Source of the DNA: Coniochaeta sp. PMI_546
Taxonomy: Eukaryota > Ascomycota > Sordariomycetes > Coniochaetales > Coniochaetaceae
Direction of reading: 5' to 3'
Assembly (NCBI GenBank): GCA_021432605.1
Contig: MU271145.1
Span: 992,001-1,056,000 of the forward strand
Length of the DNA stretch: 64,000 bases
Made by a program: the position numbers and the translations under genes. How positions within the stretch are numbered: position 1 is the stretch's first letter; every line of letters begins with the position of its first letter. The notes under the pieces were generated by a model, which was not told the origin of the DNA, did not search any database, and saw nothing but the letters and a program-made list of their open reading frames with translations. Shown here piece after piece: positions 44,351 to 56,493 of this stretch.

Positions 44351-44811
44351 ATGAATTCAAGAATCATCGCTGTCCTCGCTTTAGTCTCGTCTGTTGCGGC
44401 ATGGGGCTCGGTAAGTACTCACGGTCTTCGTCCACTCCTTCGACTCTAACGGCGTTTCGGCCAGGTCGAGTTCTGCGTCAACAACCCCGATGACAACCCC
44501 GGCTACAACTGCGCTACCTACACTTTCTGGAACGAGGGTTGCTTCGATTTACCCCAGACGGACGGCTCATGGCACCATCCCAACCTCCGCGGAAGGACTC
44601 ACTACGTGGCGCCATCGCATGGCCTCTTCTGCAATGTATATTTGTGAGTTATATGCTCGTCTTGACGCGTGTCCTTGTCTTGTGATACTGACTGTCGTTG
44701 GTTGTCAGGCACACTGGATGTCATGGGCTTGCCGTCTCTGTCACGGTAGACACGCAAGAGCATTTCGACCAGGCTTTCTCGTCGATAACATGCTTTACTC
44801 TGGACAACTAG
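44351..44811 (+). CDS. small secreted six-cysteine protein
   Basis: Exons 44351-44410, 44465-44643 and 44709-44811; 113 residues. A classic signal peptide (MNSRIIAVLALVSSVAA) is followed by a mature domain of about 96 residues with exactly six Cys, spaced EFC, YNC, EGC, LFC, TGC and ITC. Aromatic and Asn/Asp/His-rich stretches (NNPDDNPGYNC, GSWHHPNLRGRTHYV) suggest a compact disulfide-bonded fold. Intron 1 falls right after the signal-peptide exon, a layout frequent in fungal secreted proteins. No known family recognised. It could be an effector-like, antimicrobial or structural surface protein; the sequence does not decide. It sits in an A/T-rich gene-poor pocket. Confidence 0.8.
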
Positions 44812-45143
44812 AGACGATACTCTTTGGACGGATACGAACCACTCGGTGACTCAAGATAATTGGTGGATCAGTCGCTTCGGTCACTGCTACCGGCGATTTA
44901 TGAAGAAGGAGAACACTGGCGATGCTTTCTTTTGGTAGACGGCAATGGATCAGGGTCCGCACATGGAGGACTGAAAACTTGCCCAATTTGCCATTTTATG
45001 TGATGCGATCTGGGTCGGGGTTCAGAATTGCTCGGTGGACTAGAAAGGGCTGCTGTTAGTCTTCGCTGAATCCCGCCCACCAGATACGCTTGCACAAATC
45101 AAATCTCTTTCGATTGCCATGACCGGGTATCTATCTATCCCAT
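44812..45143. other. convergent 3' region
   Basis: About 330 bases holding the 3' UTRs of the secreted-protein gene and of the FMP32-like gene. Nothing else seen. Confidence 0.45.
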
Positions 45144-46469
45144 CTAGCTTGCTGCAAGGATCTCAGCCGCAGCTGGTGCGGAACTATGATCGAGTCTCCC
45201 ACCGTCTCTCCGAAACTTCTCCGCCTCCTTCGCTTGCCTCTCCCTCTCCTTCGCCCTCTCGTGGCTGACATAGCTCGCATACCGTAGCGAGCTGAAGATC
45301 AGGACAGCCATGAAGACGATGCCCAAGACGGACCGCCGGATCAAGACCCAGCGGAGTCCTTCCACCTCGGATCTCGCGTCGCTGTTGAGCATGACGGTGA
45401 TCTTGTAGTTCAGTTGCTGGATCTGTTCCCGATCGTTAGCAAGAATCCACGCGCGTCACCAGCCATGATAAGGGGCACATACCGCACTCTCAGCTGCCTT
45501 CTGCTCTTCCCTCACCGCCATCCGCCTATCGTTAAACATGCCCTTTACCGCATCATTCAGCGTGAGAATCTCCTGGTTCAGGCTCTGCGTGAGAATATCG
45601 ACCTCATGCTGCAGCGTCGTCCGCTGCTGCCTCATGCTCTCGTCCGCCACCCGCCTGTTCTTGCGCACTTCGGTGCTCAGCTCGCTGCAGGCCGCGCGGA
45701 ACAGATACGTCTCGTTCTCGACGTCGCTCTTCGAGACCAGCCCCGCCTGCGCGACGTCCAGGTTGACCGCCAGCAGGCCGCGCACGGCCTTCATGGCCGT
45801 GATGGCCTGCGGGTTCGTCCAGCCGCCGGACTCGAGCTGCTTGACGAGGCTGTAGCTGTCGAAGTGATGCACGTAAGGGGGCGGGCTGAGGTGCGGTGGC
45901 CGCGTGGGCGTGCCGGATATGTCTTGGAGACCTGCATCCGGGGGGCCCATGTGTAGGATTGTCTCCATGGGACCGGTTTGCGTTTGGTCCGCTCCTGACG
46001 GTGGAGGGGTTGCAGAGGCGGCTTCGGTATTGGAGCCCGGTGGAGCGGAGGGGGTTTCATCGGGCGCCTCTGGTGACGGTGGCGGGAGCTCTATGGGGTC
46101 GCTCGGCTGAGATGTCTCGTCAGCGAGGTGTGACGCCGTCTTGCCGTCCTGCTTTGCACTGGCGACTGGCTCGTCGCTCGTTGCAGCTTGACCATCTGTC
46201 TTGCCTTCACCGACAGAAACCGATGCAGGAGACAACGGAGTATCCTTCTCGATATATAAGGGTAGGGGCTCTACAGCCTTTCCGTGCCTCTTCACGGTCT
46301 GTCTCCGCGCCATGGACGTTGACATAGGTGCGGCATATTGACAGCAGGGATGGCGGGGCGATCTGAGGGCATTGTGTCTGGCAGTCCTTGTTCTCTGGAT
46401 GGCAGGCTCGCCTACCCGGAACGAACGATATAAATGAGGATATAGAAAGGTCAGACGAAGGTTGGACAT
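45144..46469 (-). CDS. FMP32: mitochondrial DUF1640 coiled-coil protein (FMP32/MCUR1-like)
   Basis: Inner-membrane coiled-coil protein family including yeast FMP32 and animal MCUR1/CCDC90B, linked to respiratory-complex assembly and calcium uptake. Exons 45483-46469 and 45144-45422; 421 residues. The first about 60 residues are Arg-rich without acids (a presequence). A long Pro/Ser/Thr/Glu-rich linker follows. The DUF1640 core starts HFDSYSLVKQLESGGWTNPQ and continues with AVRGLLAVN and a coiled coil through FRAACSELSTEVRKNRRVAD and LQHEVDILTQSLNQEI. After the intron, IQQLNYKITVMLNSDARSEVE leads to one transmembrane helix (SVLGIVFMAVLIFSSLRYA) and a charged tail. The linker is longer than in yeast. 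Confidence 0.9.
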
Positions 46470-47747
46470 TGTGACGGCTTGTCCCGTCCAAGTCGCATGG
46501 AAATGTGAAGTTCGGAATGTTCAACCTGCATGTCAGAAAGTCGGAGCGAGATCGCTGATTGCATTGCATCACAGGGCCGAAAGCTGCTCAAACCGGCAAC
46601 GAGTCAAACTGCGCCCCACTTCGGGCCGAACTAGCGCTGCCCTGACATGGCTGACTCATCAGGGGTGCGTACCTGTTTCTTGTGGGCTCAGATTCAACGT
46701 CACTTCATCACTGTCGAATCAAGCTCTGTTATTCGTTTATGCCTCTCCTAGACATAACGCAGAGAAGAATTGAGAGACATTCGTCTCACTTATGTATGCG
46801 TCCTTAATTTAGGCATCTCGTACGAGTGAAGCAAGACTAGCTATCTCAGCTGCCCTTGGCATTTATCTCGAATTCTGGTCGAGTGACAGTGGTAAGGGTC
46901 ACGCCTACTAGGAAGAAAAGGGCCATTGTATGTGCTTACAATGATCGCATCGTGAGGCGCGTCATCTGCATGCCACCCCAATTATTGAAGGCCAGCGCGT
47001 ATTCTGAGGCTGTCTGTTGTGTTGATGGTATCTGTAATAGCTTAGCGAGCTTGAAACTCAAGACATACAGCAGTCTATAGACGAGTTGCAGCAATCTATC
47101 ATGTGCCATGTGCCATCCACATCCCCGGTATCAACCACTTCATTTATGCTTCAATCTCTTGTATTAGAAACGGGATGATCTGGATATTTCATCTGGCTGC
47201 AGGCTCCCGTAGCTCTAGAATTTCACGTCGAAGTTTAAATGAATTCTCGGATGTTCTCCCGAGACAGCCTCGAACTATTGCTTCAACATCAATCACATCT
47301 CAGCCACCACTGTAGTAACAACATGCAAAATGTGGCAGCGTGGCTAACTGCAAGACTGCTGGTGCTGACACTCTTCTATATATGAAGGTGGATGTCTTAC
47401 CAGCATTCAGCCACTTGAAGACATAACCTCTTAGAAATGAGACCTCTCGAGCTAATTTACTACCATGTAGTATGTTGTGGCCTGTGTCTTCAAAATGCAC
47501 GGGTTCTATGTCAGAAAGTAAGTTTGGAGGCTGGAACATGACACCTCCTGCGATGTACGGGAAACCCTCAGTACCTGGTCCTCAACCCCTATACATCAGG
47601 TGGTATGGTGCTGGGCATGGCAGTATAAAGTGCTCAACCTGCCGAGCACTGGGGTTCATAAGTCGATGTCTCTGCCATATTCATATAGGAAGCAAGAGTG
47701 GCACTTCTCAGCACCTTAGCAACCAGCATCCTAGACCAGTCGACAAT
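46470..47747. other. gene-free divergent region
   Basis: About 1.28 kb between two opposed starts, A/T-rich in places. Small frames near 46856, 47103 and 47300 have no supporting splice sites or motifs. Confidence 0.45.
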
Positions 47748-48902
47748 ATGAAGCTCTCCTTCATTGCCCTTTCTCTGATTCCAACCGTTCTCGGAGAAGT
47801 TATCAGCCCGGCTGAGCCAAGCAGTGACTGCCATGCCGACAACTGCTATCGTGCTGTAGCTGGTGATGATGTGAGGTTCAATCTCACATCTCCTAGGGAG
47901 GACTGTTCTCGGTTCATGGCCGCAGGCACCGCCACCCCTCCATCCGCGTATGTGATTGCCCTTACGGTGCTTACTGTCGACTCTTACTGACTAGCTTCTA
48001 GGTCACCGACAGAAGCAACTGCACCCTCTCACGGTACCCCTGCGGTCCATGACATCCGTGCAGTTGTCCCCCGGGTTGATGCTGAGCCAGCTAGTTCTGA
48101 CCCGGCCGCAACATCGACCGCTCTTCCCGTCTATGCCTCACTCTGCTACTCTGTCGCAGCCTACTCCTCCGCCTGTTCTTGCTGGGGCATTACAGGCGAC
48201 AAGTTCACGGCCGACGCTATTCCGACGGCGGTTGCAACAGCAAGCACAGCTGCCTCGTCTCTCTCATCTGCTGCCAGCCCGTCAATCCCTAGTGGCAACT
48301 CCACCTCGCCCACTCCCTCTCTTCCGACTAGTAAGCCCAGTACTTCACCCTCTGCATCAGCTGGTACCACCAGAACCAGCCTCACATCCTCATCGTCACC
48401 TTCTACTGTAAAGTCCTCGACTTCCAGCGTCAGGTCTACCATCCTTTCCTCCACAATCCCAACCACCAAATCGTCCAAGACCACCACCACCCCCACAACA
48501 AGCTTCTCCTCTTTCTCCAGCACATCGACGACCACCATTTCAACGTCAACAACCTCCACAAACTCAACCGCAGGCGGCTGCGTGGGTGCCAGATGCGGCA
48601 CGTACAAGGCCTGGCCGTGTTCGGGCCCGCTGGGCGACTGCCTCTGCGGCATCGACCCCAACGGCCAGAGCTTCTGCTTCGAGGACAACCTGTGTTCCGT
48701 CGAGACGACCTGCTCGCTGAACACAGACTGCCCGACGAGCCAGCGATGTGTGATTGGGAGTTGCTGTCAGGTTGGCAAGTGCGTCGTTGAGCGGAAGGAC
48801 GGGGTATGTGGGAATTTGACTGGGGCGAGGTTTATCTTCAGGTTGAGAGGGGAGGGAGAGAGCAGGAGGTGTGAGGATGGGAGGAACAGTGGTAGTTGTT
48901 AG
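47748..48902 (+). CDS. secreted Ser/Thr-rich protein with Cys-rich ends
   Basis: Exons 47748-47947 and 48002-48902; 366 residues. Signal peptide MKLSFIALSLIPTVLG. The N-terminal module has Cys in SDCHADNCYRAVAG, EDCSRF and LCYSVAAYSSACSCWGI, a pattern shared with many fungal extracellular proteins (DNC..RAV, YSSACSC). About 110 residues of Ser/Thr/Pro follow, likely heavily O-glycosylated. The C-terminal 100 residues hold a dense Cys domain (GARCGTYKAWPCSGPLGDCL, CGIDPNGQSFCFEDNLC, SQRCVIGSCCQVGKCV). No GPI-type hydrophobic tail is visible, so it is probably released or wall-bound through sugars. Function unknown. Antisense frames over the Ser/Thr block are compositional shadows. Confidence 0.82.
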
Positions 48903-49526
48903 ACTGGGCAGGAACTACGCGGGGTGGGCTAATCGATGATTCGTAGTCTAGCTACGGGTCTCCTGTTCCTTCCGCGGATAAGGTACCTGATGGAAGGAAT
49001 TGTTTCTCGTCACAGGCACAAAGAACTGGGCTAATTGGGGCGATTTCATGGTTCCTTCCATTCTGCAGATGGGTTTCATCTGCCACTGCTAGTTACTGGC
49101 AGCTTGTAGTTCTAGTAACTTCCGAACGATCAGACTGAAGTGCTTAAAATCATGTCCCTTCCAAGGTTATTGTGATGTCATCTCGATATCGTGACGAACC
49201 CTCGGCGAAGCACCCAAATGCAAATACCTGACGCGTCCTCTATAAGCAAATGCGACAAGGAAACCAATTCCATAACACACCTGGTAGCCATCCTGAACTA
49301 CTTCAACAGTCGTAAGCCCTCTCAATAGCCTCCTAGAAACCCTAGACCCCAAACTGAATGCGGGTGCTGCCATGACAATAGCGAAGCTGAATTCGAAAAA
49401 CGCCTGATACCCTACCACACAGAAATTCAAGACACACGAGTTCAGCCTCTCAACATTGTCTATAACGCAGAATCTGGATGGGTCGATGACCGTCACAAGA
49501 GCATATCCGCATGAAAGCCGGCCACT
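48903..49526. other. convergent 3' region
   Basis: About 620 bases. A minus-strand 109-codon frame (49167-49496) contains two hydrophobic stretches but no neighbour, intron or motif that supports it; most likely the 3' UTR of the Arg-rich gene. Confidence 0.4.
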
Positions 49527-51177
49527 CTAACTAGTGGACCGCCGACGCTCACGCCTGCGGCCATTGACGGCACGATCCGACAACGCAGTCCTACTTGTCT
49601 CCCGCTCCGAAAGACGACGACGCGACCGTCCTCTCTGCGTGTCATCAGCAGCTGGGCCGCCAGGAACGGTGCGTTGCCCATGTCTGCGACTGCGGTGATG
49701 AGCACGAGCATCAGCTCCCTCCAGTCCCTCCCTGGAACGTCGGCGGCGTGATCGTCCTCTGCGCTCTTCCTCTGGAACATGATCGTGGGACACAACACGG
49801 CGTGAATGTCCGTCGTTCTCGGGATTCTGACGTCGGGAGTTGCGTCTCTGCGGAGTGGCGGTAGTCTGATTACGAGAGGCAACACGACGCGAACCCTCCA
49901 CGTTCTCGCCTGTACGCTCTTGGGTCTGGCCAACAATCCGCTCGCTAATTCGACGGCCGATACGCTCTCCAATCCGGAAGGAAATGCCGGTGACCACTCT
50001 GCGCAGCGCGCGCCTGACTCGGGACGGTCGTGGCGAAGGGTTCAGATTGTAGTAGTGCTCGCGAGCCGTGCGGCGTCGTGCTGGCTGGTCGTCGCCGTTC
50101 TCACTGTGGCCGGTTGCGCCCAAGACAGACCAGAAGGCAGCGTCATGAGGTATCACTGTAGTCTGGTTGGCCGCGGAAGGCTGGTGCGCGGGTGGCTGCA
50201 TGGCATTGGAACGGTGGAATGATGATGCAGCGCGCTGGTTATGGCCATTGAAGGTGTTGACTCGCTCGACGGAAGGTGAGCCGGGGCCGCTTGGTCGGTG
50301 TGAGGTGTGATGAGCTTGGCTGGTCGATGCTGCACGTCGATTTTCGCCCGAGGAAGCCATTGTCGGGACTCCAAGCATGTTGAGACGGCGATTTCGAAGA
50401 GCGGCCTGAGAAAGCTGCTGTGGTGACGTTGCACGGTTGGAAAATTCACCTTCCTCTGACTGCCCCGTAGGGCCCTGCGCTGCGGCCGTTCTGGCTCGAC
50501 TAGTGCGATACTCGAGCGTATATTCGCCATCCGCGTCATTGGTTCGGACCGTTGCGCGGGGGAACTCTTGACCACGCCGTTGACGCTGAGAAGCGCCCAT
50601 ACGAGCGATCTCGCGGTTGACCCGCCAGTTGTTTCCGTAATCTGCGTCTGAACCAACACCGTCCTAGGGTTGCTGGTCTGCAGACTGAGCCGGGGTCGAC
50701 TCCAGCAAGGACAGAGGGATCATGATCTGCCCCTGTGGGCGGTTCCGGCGAGGGCGAGGCGTTGGGCTCTCATCCCTTTGATTTCGGTGGCGCGCGGCCA
50801 CAACAACACGGTCTCGGAAAACAAAGGGCCTCGGCGGAGGCGTTACTGGTGCGCGAGTGGGAGCAGCAGCCCGGGGCGACGACGGGGCCGAGGTGACGGT
50901 CGACGCGTATCCAACAGGAGGCAACCTCCTTGGCGCGGAAGGAAAGGGAGGCTGCTGTGGTGGAGGAGGCGGAGGAGGAATCGCTGGCGCCGAACGGAGA
51001 GGATGCGGGGGTGGCACCGGGACGATCCTCAGCCGCCGCAGCGCCTCGGCCGCAAGCGAGGTGCGCGGAGTGCTGTATTCATTCAATGTTAGCGGTTTCG
51101 AGCTGCTGCCTTTTCGATGAAACTGTCGCATTTACCTGCTGTGGTCATCAGCCGAAGCTGACTGCTGCTCATTGTCC
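49527..51177 (-). CDS. Pro-rich/Arg-rich protein of unknown function, structure unresolved
   Basis: Clear coding exons with an uncertain model. An exon from 51177 (DNEQQSASADDHS) joins, over an intron with a GTAAAT donor, a CTAAC branch and a TACAG acceptor, to STPRTSLAAEALRRLRIVP, followed by a Pro-rich stretch. That frame meets TAG at 50664. The same frame resumes at once with DGVGSDADYGNNWRVNREIA and runs to 49527. The TAG is preceded by CC, so it could be an intron acceptor (CCTAG|GAC). The C-terminal 350 residues are Ser/Arg-rich and basic (RRGRSRRRRSREG near the end) with FWSVLGATGHSENG and FRIGERIGRRISERIVG. Further 5' exons lie upstream, towards 51265 or 51535, but I could not fix the start codon. 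No family recognised; a nuclear or RNA-linked role is only a guess. Confidence 0.5.
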
Positions 51178-52707
51178 CTTTAACAAATAAACAAGTCAGC
51201 ACCCTGGCATAGCACAACACAAACAACCATGAAGAAGATGATCAGTGCGACTCGAGTGCACCTGGATTTGTCATGATTGCTGACGCTTTGAAGTGTTTCT
51301 TTTGCAGGCACAAAGCGTGCTGGAAGCCAGTCCCAATGTTACTGAGATGAGAGAACTTACATCTTGCTTGCAGGTATGGTACGGCGGAGGGTGGTGAGTG
51401 TGCGGGAAAGGGCGCAAGGCAAGTGGAACTGGAGGTGGGAGTGAGAGAAGCGTGTGTTGGGCAGGGACAGGTGTTGCGGTAGTAAAGGCTAAAAGGGAGC
51501 GTGTCGAGGGGCGAGGGGCGTTGGAAAACAAACAACAGAAACAGCAGACTTTACGTCCTGTACTGCGCCCAATCGAGTCGTTTGGGCGAAAGGAGGCGAA
51601 GGACCCGCGAGGGGTGTTCGTTACGGGAAACAGAATCACGGACTGAGGACCTTGAAGGCTGCCCCTTTCGTTGCCTGGACGGAGGCGCCTGTCGGTCTGT
51701 GCACACTGACCAGAGGGCCATGGGATAGCCAAGGACTCGCCTAGATAATGTATGAGTCTGGAATGCGAGTGTATGTACAGAGACTTTGCAAGGGATAGAG
51801 ATGGAGGGCTGAGGTCAAACGATGTCTGTTGCTTTCACATCGATCGACCACAGGGGATAACTAAGTGTCCTTGCGTGCGTTGAAGGAACGAACGTCCTTA
51901 GCCTTGCCATAGATACATCTTTCAAATAGAACCCCGAGGGGACAGCAAGCCCAGCTGTCAGCATATGGACTGCCTGTAGTCTGTGTTAGCATGTATGAGG
52001 ACGAGGGACCTATGCAACACATATGAACTCGAGAGTTCAAAAGGGTGAGAACTCATGCTTCATTGATTCGACGATCATTGCATCTGAATATCAGAGGACA
52101 CTGGTGACGCTACGACTATTGTGCGCTTTGGTGGCCTTGTCGTCCGATATACATAATGAACAATAGAGAGAGTCTTTATAGGCTATTCAACTATTCGACT
52201 ATTTTACACCTATTCACTGTTCAGCAACCAGTAGGGGAGGTCTGATGTTCAAATAAGGCAAGCGCTAGTGATGATGGCCCGAGCGTGCCCTTGACAAGGG
52301 GGCTTCCCTCAGCCTCATCATATTGTATCTAGTGTAGTGACTGATTCACGCTGCCGAAGAAATTCCGTCCAAAGAGCTCGGAAAGGCTGAGAGTTAAGTC
52401 TGGATCTAACAAACTACAGGTGACGCGACTGTCACCTTGCTCTCAACACACCCGCTGTAGCCCTCGTTCTTGTTGTGCGCCACACTTTTGCGATCTGTAT
52501 TCTACACGGAAGGAATCGCCCACAATGATGCACTTGAAATAAAGCCATTCCTACCAAAATCTCATCGCCTTTCCCTCTTCCATTTCGACGATTCGCATCT
52601 CTTTATTTGCAAGACCCGACCAGACTCATTCCTCGACGCTTCCCAACCCCGAACAGCCATATCGCATCCATAAGGCTCATCGAACAGCTCTAGCGCATTA
52701 ATTCAAG
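51178..52707. other. 5' exons of the Arg-rich gene and CTR9 promoter
   Basis: The left 100-350 bases hold the leader or first exons of the minus-strand gene (exon ending AAATCCAG at about 51261, donor GTGCAC). The rest, about 1.1 kb, is the CTR9 upstream region, pyrimidine-rich just before the start. Imperfect CTATTC repeats occur near 52180-52220. No other gene seen. Confidence 0.45.
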
Positions 52708-55700
52708 ATGGCGTCTGCCGTCGACTCCGTCCAGGTCAACGGCGGCGACCATGGCGCAAACGGCGCAAACGGCGCGAACGGCGCGTCAAACGGCCTCCCC
52801 AAGAGCAAGCGGTTCTCAAACATACCCGATACCCTCGATGTCCCCGTTAACGATGGCGAGGAGGCTGTCGAGATCGACCTCCGAGAGCTCGCCGACGACC
52901 CTACCGAGCTTTGTACCCTCTTCGAAATGGAGAACGCCCCTCGCCCGTTGTGGATGAACGTGGCCCTGGCGTATGCCAAGCTGCGCAAGCCCGATATCGC
53001 CATTGAGATGCTCACGAGGGCCTCTCAGGTCATGCAGGGCGCCAATGCCAATGCTAGGGACAAGCTGACAGTTGTCACTGCGCTCTGCTGGATGTACCTG
53101 TGGAAGTGCAGGGAAGCTCCTCGTGTCGCCCCAGACGGCGTCCTCGTCTCCGAAGCCAAGACAAAAGAGTTCTATCTGCAGCTCACTACATCAACACTCA
53201 ACGAGGCCACCCGTCTCAATCCTACATTCCCGCCCTTGTTCCTCGCCCGCGGTGTCCTCTACCTCCTCCGAGCATCACTGCAGACACCCTCCAAGGCCAC
53301 CGGCTCCGGTCCTGGCGCAATTGATGCAGAGAGAGCCGAGTTGTTGCGCTCGGCACTGAAGTCGTTCGACGATGCCATCCGTGTCTCGCAAGGTAGGAAC
53401 ATGCTAGCCGTGATGGGCAAGTCGAGGGCTCTTTTCTCGCTCGGAAAATACGCAGAGGCGCTGGCCGGATATCAGGACGTCCTCACCAAGATGCCAGACC
53501 TGGTAGATCCGGACCCAAGGATAGGCATCGGTTGCTGCTTCTGGCAGCTTGGCTTCAAAGATGATGCGAAGGGAGCTTGGGAACGGTGTCTCGAGATCAA
53601 TCCCGATTCCAAGATCGCCAACATCTTGCTCGGCCTCTACTACCTCGACGCCAGCGGCCGCGTGCCTACCAACAGCGCCGAGTTCATTCGACTCTACAAG
53701 AAGGCCATGACGGAGTACACGCAAAAGTCGTTCAAGCTCGACAAGGATCTGCCGCTGACGTGCGCAACGTTTGCCAACTATTTCCTCTCTCGCAAGAACC
53801 TCGCGAATGTCGATGCCTTGGCCCACAAGGCTATCCAGTACACCGACGTCAATGCGATTGCTAGCGACGGCTGGTACCTTCTTGCTCGCAAAGAACATTA
53901 TGCGGGTGACGTTGAGCGCGCTGCGGATTACTACCGCCGTTCGGATGACGCGAGAGGTGGCGCGGACAGGGGATACCTTCCGGCAAAGTTTGGTGCTGCT
54001 CAGCTGACGGTCCTTAAGAACGACCTCGGCGAGGCAAAGCTCAGGCTTGAGAAGATGATCCAGCAGTCGAGAAACTATGAGGCTATGATCCTTCTTGGTA
54101 CGCTCTATGCGGAGGAAGTGTTTGCGAACCAGTACTCGGCAGTGAAGGAAGACAAGAGTGCAGAGGCGAAGAAGGCGATCTCGCTACTCGAGGGAGTGAG
54201 GAACGTTTGGAAGGACCCCAGCAAGAACCTCTCGCCGGACTCGGCCGTTCTTCTCAACCTCGCAAGATTGTACGAGAGTGAGAACCCGGAGAAAGCTCTT
54301 CAGTGTCTTCAGCAAGTGGAGCAGCTTGAGCTTGACCAGGTGCCCGAGTCACAGCATCCCCAAGACCTCGAGGACACCTCTGCCATACGGGCTGCTCTCA
54401 GGAAGTATCTGCCGCCTCAGCTGCTCAACAACATGGGATGCTTCTACTCTCAGGCAGAAAAGCACGAGCTGGCCAGCGAGATGTTCGAGGCTGCTCTCAG
54501 TGCATGCATGAGGATCAGTGAGAAGGACGAGGATCAGGACACGGATGCGCTCGTCACGACCATCAGCTTCAACCTCGGCCGCAGCTATGAGTCTCGCGGT
54601 CTGTCCGACCAAGCTGTTGACGTCTACGAGGGCCTGCTCAAGCGCCACGACGACTACACCGATGCAAGACTCCGCCTCGCATACATCAAGCTGCGCAAGA
54701 ACCCGAACAAGGAAGGTCCCGATGCCGTGGCCAAGCTCTACCAGGAGCATCCGACGGACGTCGAGGTGCGTGCGCTGTACGGCTGGTTCTTGGGCAAGGT
54801 GCATTCCAAGAAGAAGCCCTCCAATCCCTCTGAGGACCCGGAACTGCGGCACTACAAGCACACCTTGCAGAACTACGATAAGCACGACCGGTACGCTCTG
54901 GTCGGCATGGGCAACATATGGCTCACAGCAGCACGCGAGATGCGCCGCGAGTCGGATTCGGACAAGAAGAAGCGATCCGACACGTACAGCCGCGCGGTCG
55001 AGTTCTTCGACAAGGCTCTGCAGCTCGACCCCAAGAACGCATATGCGGCGCAGGGCGTCGCCATCGCCCTCGTCGAGGACAAGAAGGACTACAAGAACGC
55101 CCTGCCCATATTCCTCATGGTGCGGGATACGATCAAGGACGCGCACGTCTATGTCAACCTGGGACATATCTACGCCGAGCTGAAGCAATTCTCCAAGGCT
55201 ATCGAGTGCTACGAGGTTGCACTGTCGAAAGAGGGCAAGCAGAACGATGCCGGGATCCTGTCGTGCCTGGGCCGGACGTGGCTGAACAAGGGGCGCCAGG
55301 ACCGCGACTTGAACGCCTACAAGATGGCCCTGGAGTGCGCTGAGAAGGTATGCTCCATGATTTAACCACTTATTGACAGTTAGTCCCCTACTAACAGTAT
55401 GCAGGCCCTCTCCGTAGCCCCAGAGCAAGTGCACTTCAAATTCAACGTGGCCTTCGTCCAGATCCAGCTGGCCATGACGATCCATTCCCTGCCCGAGACC
55501 TCGCGGACGACGGAGCAGCTGCAGTCCGCGGCCGACGGGCTGGAGGCGGCCATCACGGCGCTGGACGAGATCGCCTCGTCGCCGCACACGCCGTACCCGA
55601 AGCACGACATCGAGCAGCGGGCCAACATGGCGCGCAACACGCAGCGGAAGCAGCTGGAGCGCGCGCTGGCCTCGCAGAGGGAGTACGAGGAGCGCAACAA

Positions 55701-56493
55701 GGAGAAGATCGCGGCGGCGCGGGAGCTGCGGGAGGCGGAGCTGAGGCGGAAGGAGGAGGAGAGGCAGAGGGCGCTCGCTGCCGAGGCGGAGCGGAGGGAG
55801 AAGATACGGCGGGAGAGGGAGGAGATTCTCGCGCGCGACCGGGCGCTGGCCGAGCAGCGGGCCGAGGAGGAGAGGCGGCGGCAGGAGGCGGAGATGACGA
55901 CTGATTCCGAGACGGGGGAGAAGGTCAAGAGGAAGCGCAAGGGGGCGTCCGGGGGGGCGAAGTCGAGCGGAGGGGAGAAGAGGGAGAGGAAGGGGCGGGG
56001 CAGGAGGAAGAAGAGCGTCAACTCGGACGGGGACGAGAGTGAGGTCGAGGCGCCGCGGCCGAAGAAGAAGCAGAGGCTGGCTAGTCGGAAGGAGAGCAGC
56101 AAGTACAAGAGCGCGGAGATTGTGGAGGACAGCAGCAGTGAGGGCGGGGACGACGCGCTCGAGCGGGCGGAGCGGGCGTTGGAGGGGAAGAGCAGTCCGC
56201 TCAGCGACGCGGGCGATGATGTGCTTCCAGACGACAGGATGGAGGTTGATGACGGCGGTGCTGGCGGGGCGGATGAGGAGGAGGAGGAGGCGGAGGATGC
56301 GGGTGCTGCTAGGCGGGGTGGCGGGAGGAGACGGGGACGGATCGTGGAGGAGAGCGATGAGGATGAGGAAGCTGAGGGAGGGGAGGAGAAGCCTGCTGGT
56401 GACGATGATGAGGGCGATAAGGCTGAGGCTTCGTCGCCGCCGGCGGCGGCTGATACCAGTATGGCTGATGCTGCTGAGGATGATGACGAGTGA
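52708..56493 (+). CDS. CTR9: PAF1-complex TPR subunit CTR9
   Basis: Scaffold of the PAF1 elongation complex, which promotes H2B ubiquitination and H3 methylation on transcribed genes. Exons 52708-55347 and 55405-56493; 1,242 residues. After a Gly/Ala/Asn tandem (GANGANGANGA) the N-terminus has VEIDLRELADDPTELCTLFE, the CTR9 family opening. Many TPR units follow, for example NPTFPPLFLARGVLYLLRAS, PDSKIANILLGLYYLDAS, AAQGVAIALVEDKKDYKNAL and DAHVYVNLGHIYAELKQFSK. After the intron come VAPEQVHFKFNVAFVQIQLA and a long charged coiled coil (REYEERNKEKIAAARELREA). The tail is Lys-rich and then Glu/Asp-rich, ending AAEDDDE. The start lies in the context TCAAGATGGC. Confidence 0.96.

Noticed and set aside
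48161-48724. Val-rich antisense frame opposite the secreted Ser/Thr-rich protein
   Set aside because: Complement of Ser/Thr codon runs; compositional.
49167-49496. 109-codon minus-strand frame with hydrophobic stretches
   Set aside because: Lies in the expected 3' UTR of the Arg-rich gene; no intron, motif or start context supports it.
54349-55605. 418-codon minus-strand frame opposite CTR9
   Set aside because: It crosses the CTR9 intron and exon junction without regard to it and has no family resemblance.
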